A stretch of 64,000 nt of DNA from an alpha proteobacterium U9-1i (GTDB lineage Bacteria > Pseudomonadota > Alphaproteobacteria > Caulobacterales > Aquidulcibacteraceae): positions 372,001 to 436,000 of the forward strand of contig BBSY01000003.1 of assembly GCA_000974665.1 (NCBI GenBank). Reading direction: 5' to 3'. Made by a program: the position numbers and the translations under genes. Each line of letters begins with the position of its first letter. Position 1 is the first letter of the stretch. The notes under the pieces were generated by a model. That model searched no databases, was not told the origin of the DNA, and saw only the letters and a program-made list of their open reading frames with translations. Below are positions 1 to 9,489 of the stretch, piece by piece.

Positions 1-2
1 TG

Positions 3-1853
3 GAGCGCGCGGCGGCGCACGCGGAGCGGCTCAACGCCGATCCTAACCGTAACGTCTATTTGAGCGCGGGCCTCAGAAGGGCAGGGACCTACCTGCATTC
101 GCGCGGCGAAGACGTCGATATCGACGAGGTGACGGCGTGCTGGGCGGATTTCGACAATCAAGGCGCGCTCGCCACCGCTTTGCAGGTCACGGAAGCGCTC
201 GATCTCGCGCCGAACCTTGTGACGTTCACCGGTCGCGAGCCGCACTTGCGCGGCCAGATGTGGTGGATACTCGACGCGCCAAGCAAAGAGTTGGCGACGC
301 ATCGCCTGGTGCAGCGCTCGCTTGCGGCGAAGCTTGGCGGCGACACCACGGTCATCAATCCAAGCCGCGTTATGCGTTTGATCGGGTCCGTGGCTTGGCC
401 GCTGAAAGCGGGCCGCGTGCTCGAAATGACGGGCGTCCTCGCTGAAGAGGCGGTGCGCGTCGCGCCCTACAAGCTTGAAGAGATCGTCGCGGCGCTCACT
501 GCCGCAGAGGCGATGATCTCCGCCGACGCGCCGCTCTTCCGCGCCAGCGCAAAGCCGTCAGCGACCGTACTTGATTTCAACGGCGCTGAACCGGTTCACG
601 ATCTCGACAGCCTGATCGCGCGCGCTGCCGAGCCGTCGCAGTGGCATCGCCACGCACTGCTAGCGGTGGCGCACCTCTTAGGGCGCGGCACGCCGCCTGA
701 CGTTGTCGTCGACATGCTCACGACGCGCTTGCAGCAGCCGGGCTACACCTACCCAGCGACACGGCAAGAGATCGTCGTGATGACGGAGGGCGGCATTCGC
801 CGGGGCCTCTATCGCGAGCGGGCGGTTGAAGCGGTCGAACCAGAAACGCCAAAAGAAAGTCCGTTCAAAACATTGCGCCAACTCTTGGAGATGCCGCGCC
901 CCGAATGGATGATTGCGGACTACCTTCCAGAGCGCAGCATGAGTGCATTGTTCGCGCCGCCTGGCGCGTTCAAAAGTTTCCTCGCCCTAGATATGGCGAT
1001 GTGCGTCGCTTATGGGCTGCCGTGGCATGGCTTCGCGACGAAGCAGCGTCGCGCGTTGTACATCTGCGCTGAGGGGCAATACGACTTTGCGACGCGATTG
1101 CTTGTCTGGGCGCACTGCCGAGCCCACGACGTCGAGACCGACCAATTCTTTGTGCTGCCAGTCCCCGTCAATTTTTTGGACGCGGCGAAAGCAGATCTCT
1201 TGATTGAAGCCATCGGTGAGCATCTCGGCGGCGTAGGCTTGGTGGTCATCGACACGCTGGCGCGAAATTTCGGCCCGGGCGACGAGAACAGCACAAAGGA
1301 CATGAACGCCTACGTGGCCAGTACTGCCAAACTGGTTGAGCGCGGCGCCCACGTCATGCACGTCCATCACACAGGCAAGGATGGCTCGAAAGGCGAGCGG
1401 GGCTCTAGCGCCTTCCTTGGCGCTCTTGACACGTCATTGATGCTGGAACGCGACGGGCACAGCGACGTCGCCACGCTTTTTGTAAAAAAGCAGAAGAGCG
1501 CACCGGAGGCGAAACCACTACGCCTGCGCTTCCCCGCAATGGAGGTCATCAACCCAACCACCGGCGAGGTCACTTCGTCACTTGTTCCGACCCTCACAGA
1601 TGGGCCGGTCGTGTTGGTGCATCCGCCGCGCGCCGCGCCGTCTCGGCCGCCGTCTCTGAAGATGTTGCGGATCCAGCAAAGACTGCAGGAGGGACCAGCG
1701 TCGCTGAGCGAGTTGGCGGTGCACCTAAAGGCGAACCTCCAGAAAACGATTATCGCAATGATGAAAAGAGGTGCCGTGGTCACCAATCCGGACGGGTCGT
1801 ATTGCGCCGTGGTGGTTAGTTCTCCTGAGAAAAATCAGGAGGATGACGAATGA
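3..1853 (+). CDS. Primase-helicase (RepB-like primase + RepA-like AAA_25 ATPase), 5' partial
   Basis: The reading frame is open to the left edge of the window (in-frame codons from base 3), so the gene starts outside; the TTG at 60 is internal. The N-terminal part contains a WADFDN stretch near the start of a primase-like domain. The C-terminal half is a RecA/RepA-type hexameric helicase ATPase: Walker A PPGAFKS near 957-977, Walker B VVIDT near 1240, and the HVHHTGKDGSKGERGSSAF motif near 1360-1415. Proteins of this type unwind and prime DNA for phage or plasmid replication. The next gene overlaps by ATGA, so they are co-translated. Family call is confident; whether the primase half is active cannot be judged from the part that is visible. 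Confidence 0.85.
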   Translation, partial: ERAAAHAERLNADPNRNVYLSAGLRRAGTYLHSRGEDVDIDEVTACWADFDNQGALATALQVTEALDLAPNLVTFTGREPHLRGQMWWILDAPSKELATHRLVQRSLAAKLGGDTTVINPSRVMRLIGSVAWPLKAGRVLEMTGVLAEEAVRVAPYKLEEIVAALTAAEAMISADAPLFRASAKPSATVLDFNGAEPVHDLDSLIARAAEPSQWHRHALLAVAHLLGRGTPPDVVVDMLTTRLQQPGYTYPATRQEIVVMTEGGIRRGLYRERAVEAVEPETPKESPFKTLRQLLEMPRPEWMIADYLPERSMSALFAPPGAFKSFLALDMAMCVAYGLPWHGFATKQRRALYICAEGQYDFATRLLVWAHCRAHDVETDQFFVLPVPVNFLDAAKADLLIEAIGEHLGGVGLVVIDTLARNFGPGDENSTKDMNAYVASTAKLVERGAHVMHVHHTGKDGSKGERGSSAFLGALDTSLMLERDGHSDVATLFVKKQKSAPEAKPLRLRFPAMEVINPTTGEVTSSLVPTLTDGPVVLVHPPRAAPSRPPSLKMLRIQQRLQEGPASLSELAVHLKANLQKTIIAMMKRGAVVTNPDGSYCAVVVSSPEKNQEDDE

Positions 1854-2896
1854 AAACCACCATAACCACCACAAACCACCACGCCCAAACCACCACGGGC
1901 GAACCTGGCGTGGTGGGTAGGGTGGTCATCCACGGGGATGTGCCTGTAGGGCACACCCTAACCACCACGGCGCCACCACGCGACGCGACGGGCATCGCAC
2001 CGCCAACGGCAAAAGCGCTGGAGATCGCCGCGAATGCGAGCGTTTGGCTTGGTGATCGCGGCTTCGTTGAGATCGGCGGGGTACCGCACAAACGGAAGAA
2101 GGACGGCCGCATCGTCGCGCTGAGTGTGTGGGAGGGAGCCTGCGCCGATTGCGGCGCGCTCTTCACGCAAAGCTTCCCCGTAAGTGCAGAATGTTTCGCG
2201 ACCTATACAAAACACTTCAAGGCCCGATGTTCCGCTTGTGGTCGAACCTCACGCAACGGTCGACGAGCCGGAATGAGAAAAACGGCCAAGGATGCGGCAG
2301 CGAAGGCCGCCGCACGAGCCGAGCGCACTGTGGACGGCGTGGTGTTATCGATCGGCCAGCTGGAGGCCTTCAACGCTGTTCGTGCGGGGCACGCTTCCAC
2401 GCTGTGCGCGATAGCACGACAGATTGGCAGCGATCGCAGCAACACACGCCGCACTCTGCGCAAACTCTTGGCGATCGGGGTACTATGCCTCGACGGTGGT
2501 CAGTTCCGAGCGGTGGTGTCTGGAAGTCCGTCCAAGTCACTAGGCGGCCACTGCTCGCGCGGGCGCGCGCATGGGTGGCTCGAAAGTACGCCGAACCGAG
2601 ATGCTTCACGCGCCGCCCGTCGCCCGCTAGCGAAATGCCCCGCAAACGCTATTAGCGACTCACTGGCGGGCGTTCACGCGATAGCCGAGGGGAAGTCAGC
2701 TCTCGCTGAAACCCTGCTCAGGAGTTCGCTGAAGCCGGCAGCCGCCAACAGCTGCGGTCACGCTCAACGCTCGCAAACCGAAACGAAACACCAATCGCAG
2801 GTGCCCGGCTCATTCGCGACGGATCGTGTGCCGCCCGCTATCATCAGCGCTGCGCCGAATTCGCGTCGCATCGCGACCACTATCGGAGAAGCTTAG
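1850..2896 (+). CDS. Zinc-finger/HTH phage-type hypothetical protein
   Basis: 348 aa, start ATG overlapping the stop of the helicase gene (ATGA), so part of the same operon. The N-terminus is low complexity (Thr/His rich). Two CxxC pairs (CADC and CSAC, about 30 residues apart) could bind one zinc. Behind them a segment starting AFNAVRAGHAST reads like a winged helix-turn-helix with a Ser/Arg-rich recognition helix. The last 100 residues are low complexity. I do not recognise a named family; a DNA-binding role in an element's replication or regulation is an inference from the zinc pairs, the HTH and the operon. Confidence 0.6.
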   Translation: MKTTITTTNHHAQTTTGEPGVVGRVVIHGDVPVGHTLTTTAPPRDATGIAPPTAKALEIAANASVWLGDRGFVEIGGVPHKRKKDGRIVALSVWEGACADCGALFTQSFPVSAECFATYTKHFKARCSACGRTSRNGRRAGMRKTAKDAAAKAAARAERTVDGVVLSIGQLEAFNAVRAGHASTLCAIARQIGSDRSNTRRTLRKLLAIGVLCLDGGQFRAVVSGSPSKSLGGHCSRGRAHGWLESTPNRDASRAARRPLAKCPANAISDSLAGVHAIAEGKSALAETLLRSSLKPAAANSCGHAQRSQTETKHQSQVPGSFATDRVPPAIISAAPNSRRIATTIGEA

Positions 2897-2897
2897 C

Positions 2898-3473
2898 ATG
2901 TCATTTGTACCCCAGGCCGCCCAGGCGGTTGGATCCTTTGTTATGAGTGCGATGCCGTTTATCCAGACGGCCGCCACACTCGCCGCGACCGGCGTAGGCG
3001 TCTACAGCGCGGTGAAACAGGGTGAGCAAACTGAGCGCGCCGCGCACGTCGACGCCATTCAGCAGATCAACGCAGCCAAGGAAGAGCGCGCAATCGCGCA
3101 CCTAGAGATCGCGCGCAAAAGCCGGGCAGATAGGGCGCTGCTCTCTGAGCAACGCACGTTGATGGCGAACTCTGGCTTCACTACCGACGACCCTACGAGT
3201 GCACATCTGCTGACTGAGACCGTTGGCGCGCAGACACTCGAAAAACTGCTTGTGAAAGCACAGGCCGAAAGCGGCGCAGCGCAAATGGAGTTCGCAGCGA
3301 GCAACATGCGCCGCGCTGGCGCGAACGCCGCGGCGGATGGAAGGACTCAAGGTGCGATCGCGCTTTTGAATGCCGCCCCATCGTGGCGTGATCGTTATGG
3401 TCCACCTACGAGAGCATCGACCGTGCCGCCAGTTCAGAAAAAGTTGTCCAATCCCTCTGTGCGAGCCGGTTGA
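2898..3473 (+). CDS. Podovirus internal virion protein (T7 gp14-like)
   Basis: About 191 aa from the ATG at 2898, which follows GGAGAA at 2885-2890; the longer upstream reading would overlap the previous gene by 70 bases and lacks a better site. The protein has a small-residue hydrophobic N-terminus (about residues 8-40), then a charged helical region with an RALLSEQRTLMANSGF / TSAHLLTETV segment. This layout (N-terminal hydrophobic stretch, long helices, 'new amino acids after an A/SG(V/F) turn, then D/E-rich helix') is typical of T7 gp14-like core proteins that form the DNA ejection channel. It is the only clear virion gene in this part of the window, so the prophage is either decayed or continues to the left. 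Confidence 0.5.
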   Translation: MSFVPQAAQAVGSFVMSAMPFIQTAATLAATGVGVYSAVKQGEQTERAAHVDAIQQINAAKEERAIAHLEIARKSRADRALLSEQRTLMANSGFTTDDPTSAHLLTETVGAQTLEKLLVKAQAESGAAQMEFAASNMRRAGANAAADGRTQGAIALLNAAPSWRDRYGPPTRASTVPPVQKKLSNPSVRAG

Positions 3474-3499
3474 GCAGCGGTCCGACGCGGGTGTCGCAA

Positions 3500-4678
3500 T
3501 TAGGCTACCGTACCCGACACGGTTCCATTGTTCGTGACCGGAACGGTGTGGCCGTTCTTGCGCACAGCATAGCCCGCAACGCCACCCGCACCGCCAGGGC
3601 CAGGCGAGGCGCTGGCGCCGTTGAGCCCGGCTGCACCAGGCCCTCCACCAGGGGCCCCTTGTCCGGAACCGCTTCCTCCTGCACCACCGGCCCCGCCACT
3701 AGTCACGGTCCCAGCACTGCCATTTGCGCCAGGCGATTGAGTCGACGCACCGCCAGGGCCGAGAGCGAATCCGCCGCCGCCACCGCCACCGCCCCAGATT
3801 GTGCCGCCAACTCTTCTTGCGCCACCGCCACCGCCACCGCCGCCACCACCTTGCACTGCACCGCCGCTATCGATGGTGATCGTGATTGGCGTCTGGCAAT
3901 AGATTGCATCTCCGCCAAGGCCGCCCGCGCCACCAGCCATACCAGGATTGGCTGGACCACCCGAGCCACCGCGTCCGCCACCGCCAGCGATCTTGCCACC
4001 GTTCTTGACCGTCAGATTGAGCGTGATCGAGTAGCTGGACGTTGGCCACGTTCCGGTGTCAACGGCGATCCCGCCGTTTGGCGCTCCCGCTGCGCCAGCA
4101 ATGGTCACCCCGTTACCGACCTCGAAGGTCACGGTCGCGTTCATGGCGCCGTTGTAGCCGGCACTGTTGGCAAGCGTGCGCAGGTTGACGGGACCTGACC
4201 CAGTAACCTGTATCGTTGCATTGAATACGGGCGTGACCGTTATAGTCGCTTGTGCAGTCGATTGGCCGGCGGGACCCGTGGCCGTGAGCGTGTAGGTCGT
4301 TGTCGACGCAGGAGACACGGATATCGATCCACCTGAGGCGGGCGACACTCCACCGACGCCGTTGTCGATCGACGCACTGGTCGCGTTTGTGGTCGCCCAC
4401 GTCAGTGTTGAAGATGCGCCCTGCAGGATTGTTGTCGGGCTCGCTGAGAACGATGTAATCGACGGCGCCCCGCTGACCCGCACCACTTGAGTCCGATTGC
4501 CAGCGGCATCGTATGTGTACTCAACGACTTGTCCGCCGTTGAACGTAACTTTCACAAGGCGCCCGAGTGCGTCGTATTGATAAGCCGTCGTTTCAGCATT
4601 TGCAGGGCGGCCCAGTAACGCCGCCAAGACGGTGCCGACAGCAAGCTGAGACAACGCAATACGACGGCTGACGCGCAT
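3500..4678 (-). CDS. Secreted glycine-rich protein with YD repeats and polyglycine tail
   Basis: 392 aa. Residues 1-28 are a signal peptide ending PANA. Residues 30-65 hold two RHS-type YD repeats (YQYDALGRL, YTYDAAGNRT). A bacterial Ig-like domain follows (about 75-155, SFSASPTTI ... TYTLTATG), then a beta-rich segment and a long polyglycine region (about 225-375) of GGxGG runs ending in a short non-glycine tip. Poly-Gly blocks of this kind are seen at the tips of phage tail fibres and adhesins, where they pack as polyglycine-II helices. The gene is divergent from the RHS toxin gene, with only about 115 bases between them. A surface adhesin or receptor-binding role is inferred. Confidence 0.6.
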   Translation of the reverse strand: MRVSRRIALSQLAVGTVLAALLGRPANAETTAYQYDALGRLVKVTFNGGQVVEYTYDAAGNRTQVVRVSGAPSITSFSASPTTILQGASSTLTWATTNATSASIDNGVGGVSPASGGSISVSPASTTTYTLTATGPAGQSTAQATITVTPVFNATIQVTGSGPVNLRTLANSAGYNGAMNATVTFEVGNGVTIAGAAGAPNGGIAVDTGTWPTSSYSITLNLTVKNGGKIAGGGGRGGSGGPANPGMAGGAGGLGGDAIYCQTPITITIDSGGAVQGGGGGGGGGGARRVGGTIWGGGGGGGGFALGPGGASTQSPGANGSAGTVTSGGAGGAGGSGSGQGAPGGGPGAAGLNGASASPGPGGAGGVAGYAVRKNGHTVPVTNNGTVSGTVA

Positions 4679-4792
4679 TTTGTCCCCGCAAAAGCACTCG
4701 CACTCACGGGTGCAATTGTTGTTTTATCAATCGCTAGTTGACATATCCGTCTCGCTCCCTACTCCTTCTGTCAAGCGAAAACGGAGACGATC

Positions 4793-7700
4793 ATGGCCAC
4801 GCTCTTGAAGCGCGTGTTTCGATTGGCCAGCGGCGTCTTCAACCGAACAAAGATGATAGCGCTCGCTGTGGCGATGTCGTTTTTTTCAATCGCTCACGCG
4901 CAAGCGCCACCAGTGTTCCGCACGATCGACGACAACGGCGTCGATCTGGCTCGCGGTACATTCAACATCGCGACCACTGATGTATCGATTGGTGATGAGG
5001 GCGCGGGTGGTTTGGCCTTCGTCCGCTCGAATATCAGCGGCATTGGTTGGCGCCACAACTTCCAGGGCGAAATCCGGAGCACGAACGGAACGGCTTATTC
5101 CGTAGCAATTGGGGATGCCGCCGAGACGTTTACGCTGAGTGCGGGCGTATACACTTCTGATCAAATGCAGGGTGCAACGCTGACCTTGGCGTCTGGCGTC
5201 TACACCTATACGTCGTCTACCGGGACCGTTGCGGAGTTCGCAGCCGCGCTCAATGACGGCTCTTACGACGCCCAACTTTATGCACGCGTGTCCACGTTGA
5301 CTGAGCCCGGTGGGGCGCGACAGACTTTTCACTACAATTCAACGTCCTACACCGGGCAGACACTGCATCGCCTCCAGTCGGTAACAAACAATCTCGGTTA
5401 TCAACTCCACTTCCAGTTTCTCTCGGACACCACACCGACAGATTCAACGACGGTTGAAACATGGCGCACAATTGACCGCGTTGATGCGATCAACAACGCC
5501 GTCGAATATTGTTCGCCTACAGCAAATGCCTGCACGCTCAGCGGAACCTGGCCGTTTGCGCTCTACAGTTTCAGCGGACAGTACAACATCGTCGAAGATT
5601 CCCTCGGCAACCAGACGCGATACGATTGCCAGACGTCCGGGTCGTATCGCTGTCAGACCATGGTGGCGATCCGCAGGCCGTCGAGCGGCTCCACCAACCA
5701 CGTCACGATCGTCTATTCGAGCGGGACCGTCACAGCTGTCCGCCACCAGACCGGTACAAGCACTTACGACCAATGGGGGTACGCGAAAACGGGCAGCACC
5801 ATCGTCGTCACTGATCCGCTCTCGTACACCAGAACCGTGGTCAGCAACGGCGCAGGCCGCATCACGAGCGATACCGACGCGCTGACCCGCACCACAAGCT
5901 ACACTTACGATAGCGCCAACCGCTTGACGCGGATGACCGCGCCTGAGGGCAATTATGTCAATTACACCTACGACGGGCGTGGCAACGTCACGCAGACCGA
6001 TGTCGTGCCGAAATCGGGCTCAGGGCTGTCTACGATCACGACAACTGCGAGCTATTCCGGAAGCTGCCCAAACCCGGTCGTGTGCAACCAGCCCAACTCA
6101 ACGACCGACGCGCGCGGCTTCACCACCGACTACACCTATGATTCGACGCACGGCGGTGTGTTGACCGTCACCGCACCGGACCCCGACGGCGGCGGTTCAT
6201 TGGTTCGTCCCCAAACGCGCTTCGCCTACGACGACCTTTATGCCTACTTCAAGAATAGTGGCGGTTCGATCGTCGCGGCTGCGACGCCAGTCTGGCGTCT
6301 GATCGAAGTCTCGGCGTGCGCCACAACGTCGTCGTGCGACGCTGGTGCGGATGAAACGCTTACAACGATCGGCTATGGCCCGACCGGGGCTGCAAACAAC
6401 CTTTTGCCTGTTGCCATCACCTCGTCGTCAGGCACTGGATCAGTTAGCTCGATGAGCGCGATCACCTATGACAGCGTCGGCAACGAGACAGAGGTGGATG
6501 GGCCTCTTGCAGGCACGGCAGATACCAGCCGCACCTATTATGACCGCAACCGTCGCGTTACAGCCAATGTCGGGCCAGACCCGGATGGTGGTGGCACCTT
6601 GCGCTATCGCGCCGCGCGGTTGACGTACAACGCCGACAGCCAGGTCACCACAACCGAGCTTGGTTCGATTGCCAGCGGTGATCTCAGCACGGCGCCGGGG
6701 AGCTGGACGACTTTCCAGGCGCTGCAAAAGGACACCACCGCCTACAATTTTCGTGGCCAGGCTGTTTTGAGCGCAGCCGAGGGGCGCCTGGCCCACACAG
6801 ACAGCTGGTCAACCAGCAGCGTCGCGCAGCAGAGCTATTACGCCAACGGCTTGCCGGAATGTTCGACACTGCGCATGAACAGCGCTGACTTTGGCGGCGG
6901 CACTGCGGCGTGCGCGCAAGGCACAGGCGGCGGTGACCGGATTACGCGCGCGACCTACACCAATGCCGATCAGCCCTCCACGCTCACGACCGGCTACAAC
7001 ACAGGTTCGGCGATCACCGAACAGACGTTGACCTATTCCAACAACGGCCAAGTCGTCACCATCGCCGATGGCAATGGCAACCTCACGACGAACGTCTATG
7101 ACGGTTTCGACCGTTTGTCGCGCGTGCGCCAGCCCAACCCCACTACAAGCGGGTCGAGCACCACCGACTACGAGGAATACACCTACGGCGCCAGCACCAC
7201 TGCCGGTTTGCTGACCCAGGTGCGCCGCCGCGATGGCGCCACCATCGCCATGAGCTACGACAATCTGAGTCGCGTCATCACCACGACACCTTCAGCCAAC
7301 GGCCCGACCACAACGACGACCTACGACAATTTTGGCCGCACGCTGACGGTCGCTGCGTCGAGCCGCACGCTCACCTACGCGTATGATCAGCTCTCGCGCC
7401 TGCTGAGCGAAACCCATTCGGTTTTGGGTGCGTTGAGCTACCAATATGATGCCGCTGGTCGTCGCACGCGGCTGACATGGCCGGACAGTTTTTACCTCGC
7501 TTATGATTACGACACGTCCGGCGCCGTCATCGCAATTCGAGAGAACGGCGCATCGTCTGGAGTGGGCGTGCTGGCGACTTATACGTATGACAATCTTGCC
7601 CGACGAACTTTGCTGACGCGCGGCAACGGCACGACGGAGAGTTATACCTACGACACCGAGAGACGGCCTGCGTCCATTGTGAACAACTTGGCCACGGCCA

Positions 7701-9094
7701 CCTACGATCAGACGCTCAGCTTCAGCTACAACGAAGCCAGCGAAATTCTTACGCGCGCTAACGACAACACGAACTATCAATGGACGCCGCTGTCGGCAGC
7801 GACGACCAACTATACCGACAACAACCTCAACCAATACACCGCCGTCGGCGCGGCCAGCCCGACTTACGACGCGCGCGGCAATCTCACCTTTGACGGCACA
7901 CGCTCGTACACTTATGACATCTACAATCGCGTGATTAGCGGTCCAGCGAGTGCGACGCTGTCGTATGATCCGGGCGGGCGCTTGTACGAGTACGTCGCCA
8001 ATCCCGGCGGCGGTGCGGTGACGACGCGCTTTCTCTATGACGGCGCGTCGCTCATCGCTGAGTACAACACCAGCGGAAATGTGGTCTACCGCTACGCGCA
8101 CGGACCCGGCATGGACGAGCCGCTGATCTGGTACGTGGGCTCCGGCACAAGCGACCGCCGGTGGCTGGTGGCCGACGAACGCGGCAGCATCACCGCCACC
8201 ACCAATGATTCCGGCGCGGTGCTCGATCTGTACACCTATGACGAATACGGCCTGCCCAACAAATGGACCGGCGGACGCTTCCGCTACACCGGCCAGGTCA
8301 TGCTCGGCGAAGTCCAGCTCTATTATTACAAAGCCCGCGCCTACGATCCGCGCCTAGGACGCTTCCTGCAAACTGATCCGATCGGGTTTGAGGGCGGCAT
8401 GAATTTGTACGCCTATGTCGGCAACAATCCGGTGAATGCGGTTGATCCGTGGGGCCTTCAAGCCAACGACACCGGCGGAATTGAAGTTCGAGGATATCGT
8501 TGCCCGTTGGGTTCGATTTGCGGATCGAGCGGCGTCGGAAACGCGATCAACGACGCTGGCTCGACGGTGCGGGGTCCTACTCCGCGCGGTCGAGGCGACG
8601 GCGAAGGTGGGGCAAACCCGGTTCGCGTTTGCTCTGATCGGCCAGGCTCAAGAATCCAAGACTGCCAGGACGTCTCGATAGGCTACGTGGATTTGATGGG
8701 AAACTACTATCCCGGCACTGGACCGGTGCCAGGAAACGACTTCAATCCGGTCGAGCACCCCGTGATTACCGCTGCGATGATGGGCGGCACAGTCGCTCTA
8801 GTCGGTTGCGTTGCTGGAGGGTGTGAAGCGATTGCCGTTGTTGCGTTTCGAAACCTTGTGGGTTCCACTCCTACCGCCGCCATGAGGCGCGCGGCGGAGC
8901 GCCAGCTTTCTCAACATGGGAGGCGTTCGGTGGAAAGGTCGCTAAGGACGATCGAAAGGCGAATCCGTGAGCATGAAAGAGCCCTTCGTCAGTACGAGCG
9001 GGACGGTGGGTATACATCGTCAGTGGCGCGGGAGCTCCGTGCGTGGCGACGCGAACGGAATGCTTTGCGGGATGTATTGGGAGGCGGCCAATGA
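4793..9094 (+). CDS. Secreted RHS/YD-repeat polymorphic toxin
   Basis: 1433 aa. An N-terminal signal sequence (ending about residue 36, AHA/QAPP) marks it as secreted. Dozens of YD repeats (YTYDxxGR type) fill residues 240-1150 and form the RHS shell. The classic RHS core follows: YYKARAYDPRLGRFLQTDP at about 1180, then NPVNAVDPWGL at about 1210-1222, the site where RHS proteins cleave off the C-terminal toxin. The variable tip (about 210 aa) has a hydrophobic stretch (ITAAMMGGTVALVGCVAGG) and a highly basic helical end (RRSVERSLRTIERRI ... ERDGGYTSS). I do not recognise the toxin family. The gene start has GGAG about 8 bases upstream; a 97-aa gene overlaps its stop (ATGA) and is the likely immunity gene. 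Confidence 0.85.
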   Translation: MATLLKRVFRLASGVFNRTKMIALAVAMSFFSIAHAQAPPVFRTIDDNGVDLARGTFNIATTDVSIGDEGAGGLAFVRSNISGIGWRHNFQGEIRSTNGTAYSVAIGDAAETFTLSAGVYTSDQMQGATLTLASGVYTYTSSTGTVAEFAAALNDGSYDAQLYARVSTLTEPGGARQTFHYNSTSYTGQTLHRLQSVTNNLGYQLHFQFLSDTTPTDSTTVETWRTIDRVDAINNAVEYCSPTANACTLSGTWPFALYSFSGQYNIVEDSLGNQTRYDCQTSGSYRCQTMVAIRRPSSGSTNHVTIVYSSGTVTAVRHQTGTSTYDQWGYAKTGSTIVVTDPLSYTRTVVSNGAGRITSDTDALTRTTSYTYDSANRLTRMTAPEGNYVNYTYDGRGNVTQTDVVPKSGSGLSTITTTASYSGSCPNPVVCNQPNSTTDARGFTTDYTYDSTHGGVLTVTAPDPDGGGSLVRPQTRFAYDDLYAYFKNSGGSIVAAATPVWRLIEVSACATTSSCDAGADETLTTIGYGPTGAANNLLPVAITSSSGTGSVSSMSAITYDSVGNETEVDGPLAGTADTSRTYYDRNRRVTANVGPDPDGGGTLRYRAARLTYNADSQVTTTELGSIASGDLSTAPGSWTTFQALQKDTTAYNFRGQAVLSAAEGRLAHTDSWSTSSVAQQSYYANGLPECSTLRMNSADFGGGTAACAQGTGGGDRITRATYTNADQPSTLTTGYNTGSAITEQTLTYSNNGQVVTIADGNGNLTTNVYDGFDRLSRVRQPNPTTSGSSTTDYEEYTYGASTTAGLLTQVRRRDGATIAMSYDNLSRVITTTPSANGPTTTTTYDNFGRTLTVAASSRTLTYAYDQLSRLLSETHSVLGALSYQYDAAGRRTRLTWPDSFYLAYDYDTSGAVIAIRENGASSGVGVLATYTYDNLARRTLLTRGNGTTESYTYDTERRPASIVNNLATATYDQTLSFSYNEASEILTRANDNTNYQWTPLSAATTNYTDNNLNQYTAVGAASPTYDARGNLTFDGTRSYTYDIYNRVISGPASATLSYDPGGRLYEYVANPGGGAVTTRFLYDGASLIAEYNTSGNVVYRYAHGPGMDEPLIWYVGSGTSDRRWLVADERGSITATTNDSGAVLDLYTYDEYGLPNKWTGGRFRYTGQVMLGEVQLYYYKARAYDPRLGRFLQTDPIGFEGGMNLYAYVGNNPVNAVDPWGLQANDTGGIEVRGYRCPLGSICGSSGVGNAINDAGSTVRGPTPRGRGDGEGGANPVRVCSDRPGSRIQDCQDVSIGYVDLMGNYYPGTGPVPGNDFNPVEHPVITAAMMGGTVALVGCVAGGCEAIAVVAFRNLVGSTPTAAMRRAAERQLSQHGRRSVERSLRTIERRIREHERALRQYERDGGYTSSVARELRAWRRERNALRDVLGGGQ

Positions 9095-9384
9095 CGCTTT
9101 TTGCTGACGCGGGTTTAGAGCTTTTGCGTCGGAGGCTGCTAGAGTCGAGCATGGTTGGACGTTTTGACACCCCAACGGAAAAGCAAGCCGATTCGATGGC
9201 CCATGCATTAGCTGATTTAGAGACATCATTTAGGACTTGTCTTGACCGCGTGTTTCCAAAACTAGTCGGCGACGCGAAACTAAGCGACGAAGAGCTGGCG
9301 GACATCTTGAATGATTTGGGCGAGGAACTGCGGCATATTCAATACCACATCGGAGACTTGCGGTACTTTGACTATCTGCGGTGA
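9091..9384 (+). CDS. Candidate immunity protein of the RHS toxin
   Basis: 97 aa, acidic and helical. The ATG at 9091 overlaps the TGA of the RHS gene, which is the usual arrangement for a polymorphic toxin and its immunity protein and decides the start over the earlier in-frame GTG/ATG at 9043. Asp/Glu-rich segments (LSDEELADILNDLGEEL) would fit against the strongly basic toxin tip. No family recognised; the function is inferred from position, size and charge. Confidence 0.6.
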   Translation: MTLFADAGLELLRRRLLESSMVGRFDTPTEKQADSMAHALADLETSFRTCLDRVFPKLVGDAKLSDEELADILNDLGEELRHIQYHIGDLRYFDYLR

Positions 9385-9489
9385 GTTCCGCCAAGCGGGC
9401 AATCCCCAGGATGCTGTTGCCAGTGCAAACTGAGCTGCTGCCGGTTTCACGGACACCGAGTTTAGGTGTTTTAGTGAGATCGGAGAGTG

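Noticed and set aside
3590-4000. CRISPR-like repeats
   Set aside because: The repeats are glycine codons in a coding region with no spacer pattern. No CRISPR array was seen anywhere in the window.
3470-4198. 242-aa plus-strand frame across the glycine-rich gene
   Set aside because: Antisense of the polyglycine codons gives Ala/Thr/Ser-rich filler; the minus strand has a signal peptide and YD repeats.
4738-4770. TTGACA promoter ahead of the RHS gene
   Set aside because: TTGACA is present at 4738-4743 but no -10 box at the right spacing; not enough to call.
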